A stretch of DNA of 64,000 nucleotides from Ziziphus jujuba (Eukaryota; Streptophyta; Magnoliopsida; Rosales; Rhamnaceae): NCBI RefSeq assembly GCF_031755915.1, contig NC_083386.1, positions 11,966,001 to 12,030,000 of the forward strand, given 5' to 3'. Under the pieces are notes generated by a model. It saw only the letters and a list, made by a program, of their open reading frames with translations, was not told where the DNA came from and searched no databases. This document shows, piece after piece, positions 25,518 to 37,894 of the stretch; positions within the stretch are counted from its first letter, which is position 1, and each line of letters starts with the position of its first letter. The position numbers were made by a program, and so were the translations under genes.

Positions 25518-25769
25518 ATGAAAAAGATGGATTGTTACATATTATATGAAGGCTTTTATTTGACGTTATTTGTTTATATATTTTATTATTGTTTTTTAAA
25601 GTTTTGCTGGTTAGGCAAGAATTACGACAGCTTTAGAAATCAATTTCCACATAATTTCTTCCCTATTTCCTGTCTCTTTGGTACGTGCAATCACTTGCAT
25701 GCAAATATCAAATCCTTGATGCGTAAATTACAAGCTATAGTTTGTTGAAATTTCCACCGTTTTTATATC

Positions 25770-26237
25770 AGCGTGTGAGCCCTACGTGTCCAACACCCAT
25801 GTCTATTTGGCTACCGACATTTCAATATCACAAAGCATTTCACATCATTAAAAATAGTTAATATTTGGCTTAAAATATGCAGAAAAAGAAAAAGCAGTAA
25901 ACATTTCCACAACAAAAATCTTTTTTTTAAAAAAAAAAAAAGGGGAAAAGGAGTCTTACTCTAATTTGCTACTGGTTTCTTTTATATATATCATTAAATT
26001 CCTTGCAGTTTACGTGTTCGGGCCGACCCAAACCATGACTATGCAAAGATATGAAAGTTATGGGGAAACACCCCCATGGCTTCCACGTTAATAACACGAA
26101 AATTGGACGGTTTTATTACGTGGAGTTCACGGTCTCTTTCTTAATCTGCAAGGAGAACTTTAGGAACTCATTTTCAGTTAATTAAATTTCAACCCATTAA
26201 ATATTGTTTTGGGGGCAAGACCAGAAAAAGAAAAAAA

Positions 26238-26270
<33 letters not shown>

Positions 26271-26985
26271 ATATTTTCACAGAAACCATAAAATAATTAA
26301 GTAATGTTTTCAGCCTAGTAATTAATCAATTTGCTTGACATATTATATATATATATATATGTTTGCATATGTATACTTTATATATATATATATATATACA
26401 CAAAAATGCTACGATAAGAGAAGTTATTTGCTACATTAATGAAAATAATCATCCACAACTGTTAGGTTACATAAATCATATAGAATTTATGACTATGATT
26501 TATCTACAATATACACTTGTATATATATCGATCCATTTCATTGAGCTAATTAAAATAATGAAAATTAATTATATAAGTTAATATAAGGTGCAAATATATG
26601 ATCTTTAAAGGATCTACATGCATGGCCTTGTCATATGTGCTGCATGAGTTTAGAAAATAAAATAAATCACTATATATTTTTTTCGATAAAATAAAAATCA
26701 TAAAATGAAGATTATGTGAACCCAAGAGGTGTAATATTTCGGACAGCGCGTTAAATTAATCAAAACAAGGCATCAAAACCGACCACATAAAATAAGTTGT
26801 ATACTTTTCTATGATATTTTTTCATGTAATATATGGTGACGGAGCGTTGAGACTGTTAGGTTAATAATATATTATATAGTAAGAATTTTTTTTTTCTTTT
26901 ATTTAAAATTTCTGGGAACCTTTGTTTAACGCGATTTCCATCATGAAGCTTCTTTCAGGTCATTGTAACTTTACGAGGAAGCCAG
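25770..26985. other. Upstream region of the second DC1 gene, no gene recognised
   Basis: AT-rich with (TA)n tracts at about 26240-26262, 26345-26361 and 26378-26398. There is no counterpart in front of the HSP70-DC1 fusion; similarity between the two loci stops at about 25758 / 59788. Confidence 0.55.
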
Positions 26986-26991
26986 TGCTCT

Positions 26992-27161
26992 CTCTCTATA
27001 TATAGAGGATATTTTATGCTCGAAAAAATGCACGTCCAAATTAATTATTGCTATTTATATTGCTTTCTGTATTCTCTCAAATACCTATAAAGATTTCTTG
27101 CATTTTTTATTCCCACCGCAGCAACAGATATCTGATACGCTTCGAAAGCCCAAAAAAAGAG
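26992..27161 (+). promoter_or_regulatory. Promoter and leader exon of the second DC1 gene
   Basis: A TATA motif (ctatatatagag) lies at about 26997-27007. A leader of about 130 nt ends at the donor AAGAG|GTAATTTC (27161/27162). The intron runs to an acceptor just before the ATG: either TTTTCCAG ending 27748 or ACTCAG ending 27760. Confidence 0.5.
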
Positions 27162-27762
27162 GTAATTTCTTCTTTATGCTTGCTAGTTTAAATTTCTCAT
27201 TTTCTTCCTCCTTTTAGGAAAAACTCTTGAATTGATTGACATTTTTTTTAAAAAAAAAATACCTTTAAAGAGCCTCTAAATGCTAGCCAGACGCATAGCA
27301 AGTTCTGTTTATTAATTTACATAATATATATATAAATGCAGTAATGATTTAGTAGGTTATCCAAAATAAAATTGATAAATCATATACAGCTTTAATAATT
27401 TAAAGCGTTTTTTATTTTTATCTTTTAATACTAAAATTGTAATAATAAAATGTAAACTTTTTAATGAAAATCAATCTAATTTTTATATAGTATATAAATA
27501 ATATTGGATTTTTTTACCCCTATTTAGTTTTGTGCCACGTGAATATCATATATTTAAAAACAAATAGATAATTCATTAAATCAACAAACTGTACGTATAT
27601 TTTGCTCTTTATAAGAAACACTCTTTAACTTTTTTATCCTAAACAAAAATTTCTTTAATAAGAGACTAACTATATATATATATATATATAGATATGATTT
27701 GTTTTCTTCCCTTTTTCTAATAATTGAGAGGTGCTCATCATTTTCCAGGTTGCAACTCAGAT

Positions 27763-28530
27763 ATGGGAAAAACTGGTAATTACCATCCTAGCCACCAAGA
27801 GCACCCACTGGAGCTCAAGTCATTTCACAAACCCTACAAATGCGACGGCTGCAAAGAGACAGGCTTCGGAAAGAGATACAGATGCGACCGATGCGACTTC
27901 GATCTCCACGAAGATTGCATGTTTCTCGCCGACCAAAAATCCCACGCTTCCTTCAGAGGTTCGACATTCGAGTTCTTGGAACATCCTCCGCGAAAATGCG
28001 AACGAGACAAGTACTGCAAAGACTGCGAAAGATATTGCGACGCTTGTGGAAAACCCGTCAAGGGTTTCGTTTACCATTGCGCAAAAAATGGTCTAGATTT
28101 GCACCCTTGTTGCAGTAATCTCAAGCAAGTGCTTAAAATCGATGGCAAAGAGTTTCGGCTCGGCAAAGGCGTGAAGTCGAAATGTTTTTGGTGCGAAAAA
28201 GTGAAAGTTAAAGGCAGTGTTTCTGGTATAAGAGGCTGGTCTTATGTTTCATTGTGCAATGAGTACCGTCTTCATGTTTATTGTGCTACTGAAATGGTTT
28301 CCGAGGTTTGGAAAAGTAGAGACAAGATTGGTAGCGGTAATAATAATAAAAATGACTGTTTGGATTTGGAGAACTTGAAGCTTCCAAAGAGTTTGGCAAA
28401 GTTGAGAAAAAATGGTGCAAGGGGGAATAAGTATTGGAGGATTATAAAAGCAGTTCTCAGGACAATTGCTTGTATCCTTATGGGTGAACCAACCATTACC
28501 ATGACTTGCCTTGTTGAATTGCTCAAGTAA
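27763..28530 (+). CDS. DC1 zinc-finger protein, close parent of the fusion's C-terminal half
   Basis: 255 residues from ATG 27763 (MGKTGNYHPSHQEHPLELK). The frame is open a little further upstream but only through a TTG and across the splice acceptor. Fingers: about residues 14-52 ([25 protein letters not shown]), 61-117 ([32 protein letters not shown]) and 131-174 (CFWCEKVK..GWSYVSLCNEYRLHVYC). A hydrophobic segment near the C-terminus ([15 protein letters not shown]) is followed by LVELLK. Base for base it is nearly identical, over about 740 bp, to 62241-62979 in the HSP70-DC1 gene, including about 40 bp after the stop. Three intact fingers suggest a working gene; the role is unknown. Confidence 0.9.
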   Translation: MGKTGNYHPSHQEHPLELKSFHKPYKCDGCKETGFGKRYRCDRCDFDLHEDCMFLADQKSHASFRGSTFEFLEHPPRKCERDKYCKDCERYCDACGKPVKGFVYHCAKNGLDLHPCCSNLKQVLKIDGKEFRLGKGVKSKCFWCEKVKVKGSVSGIRGWSYVSLCNEYRLHVYCATEMVSEVWKSRDKIGSGNNNKNDCLDLENLKLPKSLAKLRKNGARGNKYWRIIKAVLRTIACILMGEPTITMTCLVELLK

Positions 28531-28619
28531 AAAGTGTTTAGTAGTTAATTATGGATTTTCCAATAAGTTTCTCTGTTTTATTATGACAGAATCATTGTAA
28601 ATAGGTGTGAGAGTTGTAA

Positions 28620-29160
28620 GAGACGTTGGATTTTTTTTATTTTATTTTTTTTTGGGGCAAAACTTATACAAGTTATGTAAGTTTTGGAGTTTGGTATATT
28701 GTATTCGAACCAAGAAAAATATTTTCAAATATCGATAGTGGAAAAAGCTTTCTGAAGTTATAATCATAAAGACTTATAAATAGTATTAAGAATATACCAT
28801 TACTTTTAACCTCTAGGACCACTTATAAAACCATTGAACATTCATTTCTTTTTTTGATCCCATTTTTTTTTTTTTTTTTATCCAATTTTGAACATTCATT
28901 TCAGATCCAGGTTTAAACTTCCATTTCAATGAAAATCTCCTCTTTCTAAACTTGTAATAAAAAAAATTCAAAAAATTAACCTCTGAAGGCAAGCCAATTC
29001 TTAGCTGGCATATATATATATATATACACAGGAGAATATCCCTCATCTTTGGTATGAGTACATGGTTAATTTTCAAAGAAATAAAATAGAGAGAAAGGCA
29101 TGCAGGGACTTGAAAATTGATAAACATACACATTCAGAATTCTTTAATATTTTCTTCTAT
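28620..29160. other. Spacer after the second DC1 gene
   Basis: Poly(T)-rich sequence at 28633-28652 and 28852-28880, and a short (TA)n tract. Nothing coding was recognised. The match to the fusion locus ends at about 28575. Confidence 0.5.
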
Positions 29161-29179
29161 TTGTGAAATATTCTTGGGC

Positions 29180-30509
29180 TTGTTATGGAGTTGATACAAT
29201 GCGATAACCAATAATACTTCAGTGGTCAGAAATCCCAAGAGAAGTAGACACTCTGATGCCTATGCCTTTTGGAAATATTTGTTAAAGTAAATTCCAGCTG
29301 CTTCAAAGGGTTGCTGCATTTATTTCGTCATGGCAAATCCTACTGCAGCCACGGTGGCTAGTAAGTCTGATATAACCTGCCCATATATGCACTTGATATT
29401 AAATTTTATAATATAGTTTTTCAGTGAAAAAAAAAAACTTGGATTTACAAAGTACTAAAAAGCTTTATATCCATTTTTAAGAAATATTACAATTGATACA
29501 TAGATTTTTTTTATTTTTTTGCTTTTTCTTTCTTGGTTCAGATTCACTGTACTCGCTCGGAGCTATCTAGGACTCGTAGGCCTGATTTCTACCTATTAAT
29601 TACCACCTGACCTTTGAGCTTGTAGGTTCAATGGGTCGTTTTTGTGGACTATCTAGTTGCGAATGAGTCCACCATGTGATTCAGCCCATTTAAAGAAAAG
29701 CCAAGAGTCCAATTTAATTTGAGCTGACAAATTTGAATAGGTTTGAGCCTTGTGTATGATATAATACCTTATCTCACTGGATTTTAACAGGCTAGCCCAT
29801 TGGAGATTGAATTATTTTTTATTTTTTTGGTTTTTTGGGGGAACATTAGATATTAAATTTGGGGATAAATAAAATTGCAGCTAATTCTCTCGCTTGTATA
29901 ATACCTTAATTCCTGAATAAATAATAATAATAATACCTTAATTCTAAAATAATTAGCTTTTTTTTTTTTCTTTCTTTTTTTAAAAAGCTTAAAATGAAAT
30001 GGAAATTAAATAGAATTGCATCGTAGAAGTTGTCACCGTAGAAGTCCAGCAAAAAGTTGTGCACATGATTTAATTCCCTCTTCATTTTATAAATTGAAAT
30101 GGCAGTTTGCGACGATGCATATGCAATCCCAATAATAATTGTGAACAGCATGTATCTGCAATTTCAATTGGCTAAAACGTATGATTAGAAGAAAAGTAAA
30201 AATATTTTAAAACTTAATTTGATAAATGGATCCCAAAAAAAAAAAAAAGAAAAAAGAAAAAAATGGGTAAATGAAACCATTTTGAAAATATGAGAATAAA
30301 GGCTAGGTAAAACATAAATATGCTTAATTTTATCGATATGCAATAACATGAAAAAAGTTGGATCTGAATCATCTTCTTGATATTTTACTACCAAAGCATT
30401 AGAAGTTGGAACTTGGAAGTGCCACCGATAAGAACAGAAACATGACAGTAAAAATCCTTAACCCTAGACTGATCATCCTCAAACACCTAGAGATCACTAT
30501 TGATTCCAT
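29180..30509 (-). pseudogene. CASP-like protein, heavily decayed copy
   Basis: All three CASP-like exons can be traced. Exon 1 starts at 30509 (MESIVISRC, then LGLRIFTVMFLFLSVALPSS) and hits a stop early. Exon 2, at about 30005-30150, reads YMLFTIIIGIAYASSQTAIS..LLDFYGDN, but the GT donor after FYGDK is lost (GACAAC). Exon 3, below 29376, reads VISDLLATVAAVGFAM followed by in-frame stops. The order and strand match the intact copy at 32.7-33.7 kb, and the first exon shares its MESIV start. It cannot encode a CASP-like protein. Confidence 0.8.
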
Positions 30510-30559
30510 CTCTCTCTCTATTGAAGCTATTGAACATGGAAAATTTAGTGTAATTTTCT

Positions 30560-32578
30560 TTTTTTATAAACGCTGATGAACAGTCTAATGATAAAGTAAT
30601 TATTTTTTTCTATAAAGATTCAGAATTCGAAATTTTCAATTCAATATTTAAAAAAAAAAATCTCTAAAACTTTTTTCATTAGCTACATATTTATGCACTC
30701 CAAATAAATCCTACACAACTAGAATGTTAAAAAGAAGCCGGAATCCAATAAAATGATTTTGGTAAAGGAAATATATTAGTCTAAAGAGCATGGAAAAGCA
30801 CAGCGAATTAGAAATTAGGAAGAGGCAGCAAAACGGCGTAGTACTAATTTTTTTCTTAATTTATTTTTTGTTGGTCGCCTGCAAATTGTCATGGTTTACT
30901 TTGAAATTATAGGGCAAATTAAAATAATGTGCTTAAAAGGGTTGATTTATCACCAGCTCAAAAGGACAAGGAAAAAAAAAAAAAAAAGGGTAAAAAAACC
31001 AATAGAAATTCCGTGTAGGAAAACTAGCTAGGAAGGACTAGTCTACAATTTTCTCTTTTATTTTATTTTATTTTTTTTCTGTGTTTTTTTTAAGTCAATC
31101 GGTATAAATATAATTAAAAAAGAGCAAAGTATCATTTTTCAGAGTTGATTTTTTTTATCACTCTCTTTCCCCTTTGTTTGTTAATATTTCTTTCCCCACC
31201 CCCTTTTTTGGGTATCCTGTAATTTGTTGCGGAGAAATTGAGGTACATTTCTTAATTACTATAGACTAATTAAAGGTAAATATCAATTATTTTTTATGTC
31301 GCACGGTAAGTCCTAGATACTGTAATTTATTGTACACAATTTCAAGTTCCCCGTAAACAAAATTACAAATTTTGGTTTACTTCAGTATCAATGTGGATTG
31401 GAGAGTATGCCACTTGCCAAGCACTTTTAAAAATGTGTGCTGTTTCAAAGAATTAGAAATTTTTTGAGAATGTCAGACATTTTCTGGTCATTCTTTTGCC
31501 AAAAACAGTTTTCAGAAAACAAATGAGAAAAAACTACAAAATTTACAGAAGAGCTGCAACTTATTTCCAAGAAAACTCTATTTTATTTGATGAAAAAATA
31601 ATAATAATAATAATAAAAACAGAGAACATTGCCAAACACTTGTGGAATATATCTGCATATTATAATCCCAAACATAACTTGATATGTTGTTTGTTTTATA
31701 TAATTTTTTCTTCAAACTAATTCGTATGTTATCCTTTTAACATACTTTTAAAGTTAATTTGATCTTGCTTTTTGAATCAATTCCAATTGTTTTACTTATT
31801 TTATATGGTAAAACTTTAAAAGAACCATGAAAATAGCTATAACTAGGGTTGTTTGCTTAGGTTACATGTTGCATTTTTAATTTTCATTATGCCACATATC
31901 AGACAATTAAAAAGAAAAATAAAATAAAATAAAATCCAACCCTCCAGCCTAGCTAAAAAAATAAAAATACTGAAAATGGTTCAAAGTTCATCCAGATTCT
32001 GTTGAAGTTAGGACTACCAAGTGAATGGATTTAAGCAGTTTGGATGTCATGCCATTTGGAATTGTTTTTAGTTTTTCATTACTATTTTTATTTTTTTTCC
32101 TTAGAACTTTTGCTTCACCCATATAGAATTGAGCTTTTTCTTCTAATAGCTAAGCATCTCACCTATTTATAGGCTTAGAGAAGGAAGAAAAAATCTATAA
32201 TATCTTCTGTAGAAGCAGAGTATTTTATATATAGTCCTGTCTAATTTAGCCTGATCGAAAGCTAAAAATGATATTTTGATCAAATTTGTGCTTTTTAGTT
32301 TTGGAAGATGCTAGATTTTTCTTTTTTTTTTTTTTTTCCTTGGTGGTAAATAAATGCAAGGGATCTCAAACTTAGGGGCTTGGAATCTTTTTCAAATGAA
32401 TAATTTCTACTAGTAAAGTGACAACCAATAACTTATTATTATGTCATTTTAGGAAACCAAAGATTTTGAAATCTTTTAACATTTTCAGTTTTATTTGTAG
32501 AGGGACTAAAAATAAAAGTTGTGAACTTGTGCTAAATCAATATCTGTCTCATTAAATTTAAAATTGTCAAACAACAAG

Positions 32579-32660
<82 letters not shown>

Positions 32661-32700
32661 GCTTGCTTACAATTAAATTTTCTTGAAGGCCAAAAACACT
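30560..32700. other. Intergenic between CASP-like copies
   Basis: No gene recognised. Notable only for a (TA)n microsatellite of about 70 bp at 32584-32650, poly(A/T) runs near 30970 and 32322, and a short (ATA)n tract at 31597-31614. Confidence 0.6.
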
Positions 32701-32727
32701 CTTCTCTTTTCCTATTATAGAGAGAAA

Positions 32728-33731
32728 TTAATTGTTGACTCTCTTAGGAAGTGCGTAGGAAGATATAACAGACAATATGAGAGTACATACAAAGGCAAGC
32801 AGAAGAATGCACGCTGATGCATAAGACCTGTTGAAATGTTTCTGATAGTATTTTCCTGCTTCACCAAAACTTTCCTGCCTTTCTCTTGTAGCAATAAACC
32901 CTGCTGCAGCACCTGTGGCTAATAGATTTGAAATTACCTGCACATATAATATTGTTACTTTGGATTGTCAAACCCACATGGTTTTACATATTTGAAACCA
33001 ACATAATTTGAAATATTCATCCTTCGGCAATTAGTTTAGTGATATAGTCTACTGTTTTTCAAATATAAAATTTGAATTTAAATTTCTCATCCAAGAAAAA
33101 TAATTTGGAATATTCTCTATGTCATGTATTTTGTTAAGCAAATTTTAGATATCTAGTGACCACATAAAAATTAAGTAATCGGTGTTTTTAATATATATTA
33201 ATTTTGTATAATTTAAGATAATGTATCTTTTCCAGTACAAAATTTCAAAGAAATTATTTGGAAAATGATTCTAAATTTGAAATTCTATATACCTTAATAT
33301 TAACAAAAAAAAAAAAAAGTAATTAATTACCTTGTCACCGTAAAAGTCAAATAACAATCTTCCATCATAATTTTCATTCTTGATACGGCCAATTGCAAAG
33401 ATGGTTTGCAAAATTGAATATGCAAGTCCCAAAAAAATAGTGGCAACCATATACCTACATTTAAACAAAAACAAGAAGATTTATTACAAAAATAGATAAA
33501 ATTAATTGAAGAAAAAAATAGAAACAGTTTTTTTTTTTTTTTTTGAAATAGCACTTACTTAAACCCGACAACATCGTAGAAATGGAAAGATTTGGTCCGA
33601 CCATCAGTGTAAGTTACTTTAAGAACATTAGTGAGAAGGATTACAAAGGAAACAAGTAGTAAAAGGATTGTTAAGACCCTCAAGACCAGAGCAGCAATTC
33701 GCCAACCCCTTGAAGAAACAATTGATTCCAT
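32728..33731 (-). CDS. CASP-like membrane protein (CASPL), intact, three exons
   Basis: Exons at 33559-33731, 33331-33454 and 32728-32937 join to 168 residues; phases agree and introns are GT..AG. CASP-like proteins are four-pass plasma-membrane proteins related to those that scaffold the Casparian strip. Four hydrophobic segments are seen: about residues 10-30 (ALVLRVLTILLLLVSFVILL), 58-75 (YMVATIFLGLAYSILQTI), 99-115 (VISNLLATGAAAGF) and 138-158 (CILLLAFVCTLILSVISSYAL). The conserved words LRVLT, LLFDFYGDK and LLATGAAAGF are present. I take the start at MESIVSSRG; an upstream ATG (33773) lies only about 30 bp from the TATA box and is probably untranscribed. This is the only undamaged CASP-like copy in the window. 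Confidence 0.88.
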
Positions 33732-33800
33732 TTGCCTCTCTTCCCTTTCCAAATACTGAAAATTCTTATACATACAAAAATTTGAGAAATTGCCATGGAT

Positions 33801-33807
33801 TTTATAG
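33801..33807 (-). promoter_or_regulatory. TATA box of the intact CASP-like gene
   Basis: TATAAAA on the minus strand, 70 bp upstream of the chosen ATG. A start of transcription about 30 bp downstream would leave a leader of about 40 nt, which favours the 33731 start. Confidence 0.55.
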
Positions 33808-34476
33808 CTCTTCGATAAAGATAAAAAAACATTGATGAATTAAATTCCTCGTTATTAACTACCTAAGATCTCCACTCCGTACCAAGTCTTGCCTGAAAAA
33901 GGACAACCAATGCGAACAGCTTCCTCTGGCTGCTTCACTTGTCCACTCACTGATTTTTTGTGTTTATATATTTGTCCTTAAAAAATTCATTGACCAATTA
34001 ATGACCGGCCTATTGCCAATTTTATCATCTTTGTATTGGCTTTTGCCAATTGGCCATGCATGCTTTGATTTGTTGCTTTTTGGCTGCATTTAGCTCGATC
34101 AGAAACAGCTAAGAGTGGCTCAACGTTGTTTGCATCGTCCTAATTTCAGACACTTTATTTAATTAATTAATTAATTAGGTCACGTTAAAATTAAGGAATT
34201 AAAAAAATTTCACTTACATTAAGCTATTTATATTTTATATTTCATAATATTTGAATGTGAAAATAGAATAATTGAAAAAATCACCCCAAAACAAAAAAGA
34301 ATTATCATACCAGTGAGAATGATTTATTTCCAAAACTTTCAACTACAACATATAATTAATCAAACAGGAAAAAAAAATAAATAAATAACAATACTATTAT
34401 TTGCTTTCAATATTCATTTAGGGGAACAAAGAAATATTTCACAAATTAAAACAAAGTTTCAAGTCTTGAGACAATT

Positions 34477-34933
34477 TTAAACTCTATTGGAAAGTGCATA
34501 AGAAGAAATGACAGATAATATGAAAGTGCAGACAAATGCTACGGCTAAAAGCCTACATGATACCCATGCCTTATCGTAAATTTGATCAAATAATATGGAT
34601 GATAACCATTGCTTTGTTTCTATGCCTATGCCAAACCCTGCTGCACCACCTGTTGCTAGCATGTATGATACAATCTGCCCAAAATTAAAAGATTTTAAAT
34701 ATCAATTTCTAATTTAAAATGTTTAGTAAATCTAACTCTGAATTAACATCGAGAGCGAGGTCTCAAACATATAGATTAATTTTGATATTTTTAGTCAAAA
34801 TTAATGTACCTTGTCACCATAGAAGTCAAATAGAATGTTGTTCTGCTGGCTGCTAACTACAACTTGGTGGACTGAGAATGCAAGTTGCAAGATGGTATAT
34901 GGAATGCTTGTCATGATCGTAGCTCGCTTGTGT
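34477..34933 (-). pseudogene. CASP-like copy with exons 2 and 3 only
   Basis: Exon 2 (34810-34933, 124 bp, the same length as in the intact gene) encodes ATIMTSIPYTILQLAFSV..NNILFDFYGDK. Exon 3 (34477-34674) encodes IVSYMLATGGAAGFGIG..FVCTFILSVISSYALSNRV and a stop. Splice sites and frame are good. I found no first exon on the minus strand in the 2 kb beyond 34933, so the first membrane segment and start are missing. It is probably a 5'-truncated copy; a distant or very diverged first exon would change this. Confidence 0.7.
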
Positions 34934-34939
34934 CTACAT

Positions 34940-37315
34940 ATTTATTAATTTACCATTCAATATTCTAAAGGGAAAAAAATAACGTGTACTACATGTTACA
35001 AATATAAATAATATATATACGAATTATTAATAATAGAAAAAGAAACATCCACCATCTATTTCATCGAGCAATGATCCCAAACTCGAACTTCCATACCCTC
35101 AATGTTAAAATAAAAAGTAATAGTTAGGCAAATGAAAATAATCGAAATAGTTGTTATTATTTGCTAAGACAAAGTAATGACTCGTTATTGTAATTAAAGA
35201 GGAAAACTATTAATTTGTGCTTCACAGGTGAAAGTTTGATAAAGGCCAAGCCCAAACCTTTCTGTAACAGCCAATCAATGGACCTTGCGGGCTTGGACTC
35301 CGTGGAAGCATAAACCATGTAAAGCAACGACGCTCCCGTGGGGTTGTCTAAAAGTGCCACATTTGTGGAGCTTTTAATTTTAGCCCTTGGATACGTTGAA
35401 GGGCTTATATTTCATATGCAGTTTTAATTTCAATAATTCTAATGAAAAATCAAAATTATTATTGTAGATTGACATATCAAGTGAAAAATCAAAATTATAT
35501 TGTAAATAATAAAAAAAAAGGCAATTAATTCTAATGAAAAAAAAAATTATTATCACCACTAATGAACAATCATCAATGATGATTTATATACAAAATGACA
35601 ACTTAAATGGTTATCTTATTTTTTAAAATTTTGTTATTAAAAATAATAAATAAAATATTTTAATTAAAATTTATCACAAATAGTAAGGCTAAAAAAAAAA
35701 AAGCACGAGAAGGCTTGGGAATCAAGTTAGAGACCTTGGTTCTCCAATGCCAATGCGTTCCAAGGAGCATTATAGTTGCATTAATAATGTTTATCTAAAA
35801 ATATTGGTATTAGTTCATTTTGTATTTTAATAATGAGAGTGATGAGATTCAAATTCACAATTAAAGTTTTGAGTAAACTTCCATGAACAATTATTAATTT
35901 TCATTGAGTAGATGGGCAAAGTTTATAAAAATAAAACAACTAGATGGGGAAGGCAAAGACAAGCATTATTAATTTTTTTTAAAACAACAAAAAAAAGATT
36001 GAGGTACTCAAATTGTTAATGCAAGATGAAAGATTACACCTTTAATTTAAGAAACAAACAACAAGATTCATTTGGGATTTTATTTTTATAAATAGTGAAA
36101 TGAGGATCAAGTAAGGCTGGCTGAAGGACCAAAAAAAAAAAAAAAAAAAAAAGAAAAAAAAAATCAATGTGATGGAAATGGAGGAACACAGGGAGTGTTG
36201 GGCTCCAATTTTGTTGATCCTTTCAAATTCGACCCATTAAAAACACAACCCAAGACATGTTTGGTGAACATACCTTAATGTAGCCTAGTTGAACATGGCC
36301 CAAATAGGTAACAAAATCATAATTTTCAATAAATTTCACGTTAATCTCCTCTACTTTGTTTTTCTTTTTCTTTTCTTTTTTTTTTTTTTCTTTTCACAAA
36401 TGTATATCTATTTTGAAAATCTTCATTATAGTTCTTTTGCATTTTATTTTTGTTTCACTTCAGCCCTTTATTAATCAAACAATTTGTTAACTTATAGTTA
36501 ACTTTTTTTTCTTTTTTCTTTTTTGGGTTAAGCACTTACCTATTTGACTTAAAAAAAAAACATTTTTAAAATTCTTTTACTTATTTATATAAACTAATAA
36601 ATCCATTTATTATTTTCATTTTTCATATTTTTATATTTGTTTTCAAATATTAAAAAAAAAAATCTAAGGTGGGTCCTACCCACAATCCCATGAAAAAATC
36701 AATAATATGCAAAAAAGTTGATAATATTTAAATAATGTTGGCGAAGACATCATCTACAATGAACGTATGGATTATAAAAATTAACATAACATATATGCAT
36801 TAATATAAACATTCTTTTAAAGTTTAAACATTGCTAGGGAAATGTTTATTTTTAAAGTCTTTGTAAATATTATGATTTTCTTTAAAAACAAAGTTTTTTT
36901 GAAAAACATATTTTTTTAAAAAAAGAGAAAAAATTACCATATATTTTAGCCTTTTTTTCCATTGCGTATTCAATAATTTCCAAATGGAGTCCGATCCCAT
37001 GCCATATAAGAGAAGACACAGCCATGCAATGGTAATTTGGAAATTTAAAAATGATCTTCTTATGGAAATTACATACAAACAATTACATGTAGATTACCCC
37101 ATCTTAAAATATCTAGTACACTTCTACACAATACAGCAAAACTTCATCTGCGCATCTATAATTAATGTATTTACTAATTAGATCTAACCTCGAAGAACCA
37201 TATATATGGTGTATACGTATACAATAACAAATAATAGTCTTATATGATATTATGCTGTCTATCATATAAATATATATATATATATATATATATTTAAAAC
37301 ATTGCCATTATTCAA
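34940..37315. other. Intergenic, no gene recognised
   Basis: AT-rich with poly(A) at 36130-36152 and T-rich runs near 36363-36391. A minus-strand frame at 35157-35360 has near-normal base composition but no recognised domain and no CASP-like exon-1 features. (TA)n at about 37270-37292. Confidence 0.5.
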
Positions 37316-37321
37316 ATTACT

Positions 37322-37894
37322 GTGAAGGACAAGAGCAAGAATAATGGAATTCCAAAAATTCTTCTGCTCACTCTAGCTGCAATGGTTATGGTTTCTGTTG
37401 TAGTTAGTGCTAGAACTCTCTCTTCCATTTTCCTTACAGGTATACTAAATTTTGGGTATCTCATAAAAGTATTATACTCTTCACTCACAATTAAACGTAT
37501 TTTAAATATAAGTATGTAAATTTTGGTAATAAATAAAGAGTTCTTTTTCTTTTTTTTGGCTAAATGTAATAAATGAAGAGTTGTATATGTAATTTCCAGT
37601 CCAAAATATTTTTGCCTACAACAAGAATATTTTTTATTTTCTTTACATTTATAAAGAATAATAAATTAAGTATAGATTAAATTTGCTTGCTAACTTGCAG
37701 TAATTAATGTTATTTGAGATATTATTGTAGATGATGTGGGATTGAAGAAAGCACCAGACCCTTTTTGCTACGTTGAATGCACAGCCGATTTTGGAGACGA
37801 TAAGTGCCTACAATACTGCATAAAAAGGAAATTCAGTTTTGGGAAGTGCATAGTTCAATCCCCTTCGGAAACCCTTTGTTGTTGTAGCCCTTGA
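37322..37894 (+). pseudogene. Cysteine-rich secreted peptide gene without an in-frame ATG start
   Basis: Two exons, 37322-37439 and 37731-37894, join to 93 codons. The first encodes a basic N-terminus and a strongly hydrophobic stretch (LLLTLAAMVMVSVVVSA), typical of a signal peptide. The second encodes a mature part with eight cysteines spaced C-x3-C-x8-C-x3-C-x9-C-x9-CCC. Two C-x3-C pairs recall helical-hairpin or thionin-like defence peptides, but the triple CCC end is not one I can assign. The codon where the start should be is GTG, and the frame upstream reaches a stop without an ATG. The next in-frame ATGs fall inside the signal segment. It may be a dead gene, or one that starts in an unseen upstream exon. 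Confidence 0.55.

Larger units (their letters stand above)
23850..25758 (+). repeat. Segmental duplication, copy A
   Basis: Matches 56085-59788 in the same orientation once two later insertions in copy B are removed. Shared landmarks in order: 'cgtagcaccaatgcca', 'atggatttctaatgg' type words, the (CA)n tract, 'ttttctctattttttaggttgggg', 'aaactgc.attggcagacaatg', 'aacatttgacactatctaatatt', 'gataacatgcctctgaaa', 'atgaccgagcgtctc' and 'caagctatagtttgttga'. Copy A is followed about 2 kb later by the DC1 gene at 27.8 kb; copy B is followed by the HSP70-DC1 fusion. Confidence 0.85.

Noticed and set aside
27724..27762. N-terminal extension of the second DC1 protein
   Set aside because: Begins at a TTG, not an ATG, and crosses acceptor sites.
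35157..35360. Missing first exon of the truncated CASP-like copy
   Set aside because: No membrane-spanning stretch or LRVLT-like motif and no matching donor; not a CASP-like exon.
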